Assembly: GCA_946630765.1 (NCBI GenBank)
Contig: CAMOZF010000128.1
Coordinates: forward strand, 1-5,793
From: an uncultured Lachnospiraceae bacterium
GTDB taxonomy: Bacteria > Bacillota_A > Clostridia > Lachnospirales > Lachnospiraceae
Direction of reading: 5' to 3'
Length of the DNA stretch: 5,793 nt
Numbering within the stretch: position 1 is the stretch's first letter; each line of letters starts with the position of its first letter. Positions 5,690 through 5,793 of the stretch are shown here, piece after piece. The position numbers were made by a program, and so were the translations under genes. The notes beneath the pieces are model-generated. The model was not told where the DNA came from, searched no databases, and saw only the letters and a list, made by a program, of their open reading frames with translations.

Positions 5690-5772
5690 GTAAATAATAA
5701 AAAACGCAGGTATTGATTGACTGAAAAACGATCTAAAGCAGGATCCAAAATGATCATCAGGAGGAATATGGA

Positions 5773-5793
5773 ATGAAAGATGCTCTGAAACGT
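5773..5793 (+). CDS. Start of an unidentified gene, cut by the window end
   Basis: Only seven codons are visible (MKDALKR). The start is supported by AGGAGG at 5759-5764, 8 nt upstream, and by the strong promoter at 5660-5689. A nearer ATG at 5768 is only 3 nt from the binding site and is less likely. The gene is divergent from the GH1 relic and shares its control region, which suggests a regulator, transporter or enzyme of the same sugar pathway, but seven residues do not allow a product to be named. Confidence 0.7.

Noticed and set aside
5720..5735. CcpA cre site around TGAAAAACGATC
   Set aside because: The distance between TG and CG is one base too long for the consensus and the far half does not match.

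Overview
The window looks like chromosomal DNA of a relatively G+C-rich Firmicute, most likely a gut-type Clostridia (Lachnospiraceae/Oscillospiraceae-like). This rests on strong GGAGG-type ribosome binding sites, sigma-A-type promoters, the style of the glycosidase and AraC proteins, and GH1 6-phospho-beta-glucosidase remains. No taxonomic marker gene is present, so this is inference. The content is a small carbohydrate-utilisation locus.

Layout. Positions 1-130 hold three copies of a 25-nt REP-like repeat, two of which form a 57-bp near-perfect palindrome just past the stop codon of the first gene. Positions 131-2842 (minus) encode a 903-residue cytoplasmic glycoside hydrolase-like protein with a catalytic-barrel-type N-terminal half and a C-terminal jelly-roll domain, distantly like the GH106 group. 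Positions 2843-3003 are a compact control region: a perfect TATAAT box lies inside one arm of a long inverted repeat whose other arm contains the ribosome binding site of the hydrolase. Positions 3004-4176 (minus) encode an intracellular alpha/beta-hydrolase (esterase). Positions 4177-4375 are a divergent promoter region. Positions 4376-5227 (plus) encode an AraC-family regulator. Positions 5220-5577 (minus) are the wreck of a GH1 6-phospho-beta-glucosidase gene, reduced to two fragments. Positions 5578-5772 hold that relic's intact promoter, a 10-bp palindromic operator candidate, and a divergent plus-strand promoter for a gene that starts at 5773 and runs off the window.

How it may work together (inference): the AraC regulator reads a sugar signal and controls the divergent esterase, and perhaps the hydrolase, whose promoter has a perfect -10 but a poor -35. 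The esterase would remove acyl groups from an imported oligosaccharide and the hydrolase would cleave it in the cytoplasm, since neither protein has a signal peptide. The most interesting element is the 2844-2910 inverted repeat. RNA reading through from the esterase gene should fold into a terminator-like hairpin that hides the hydrolase ribosome binding site, while RNA starting at the internal promoter lacks the upstream arm and should be freely translated. The GH1 relic shows recent loss of a beta-glucoside function while its promoter survived.
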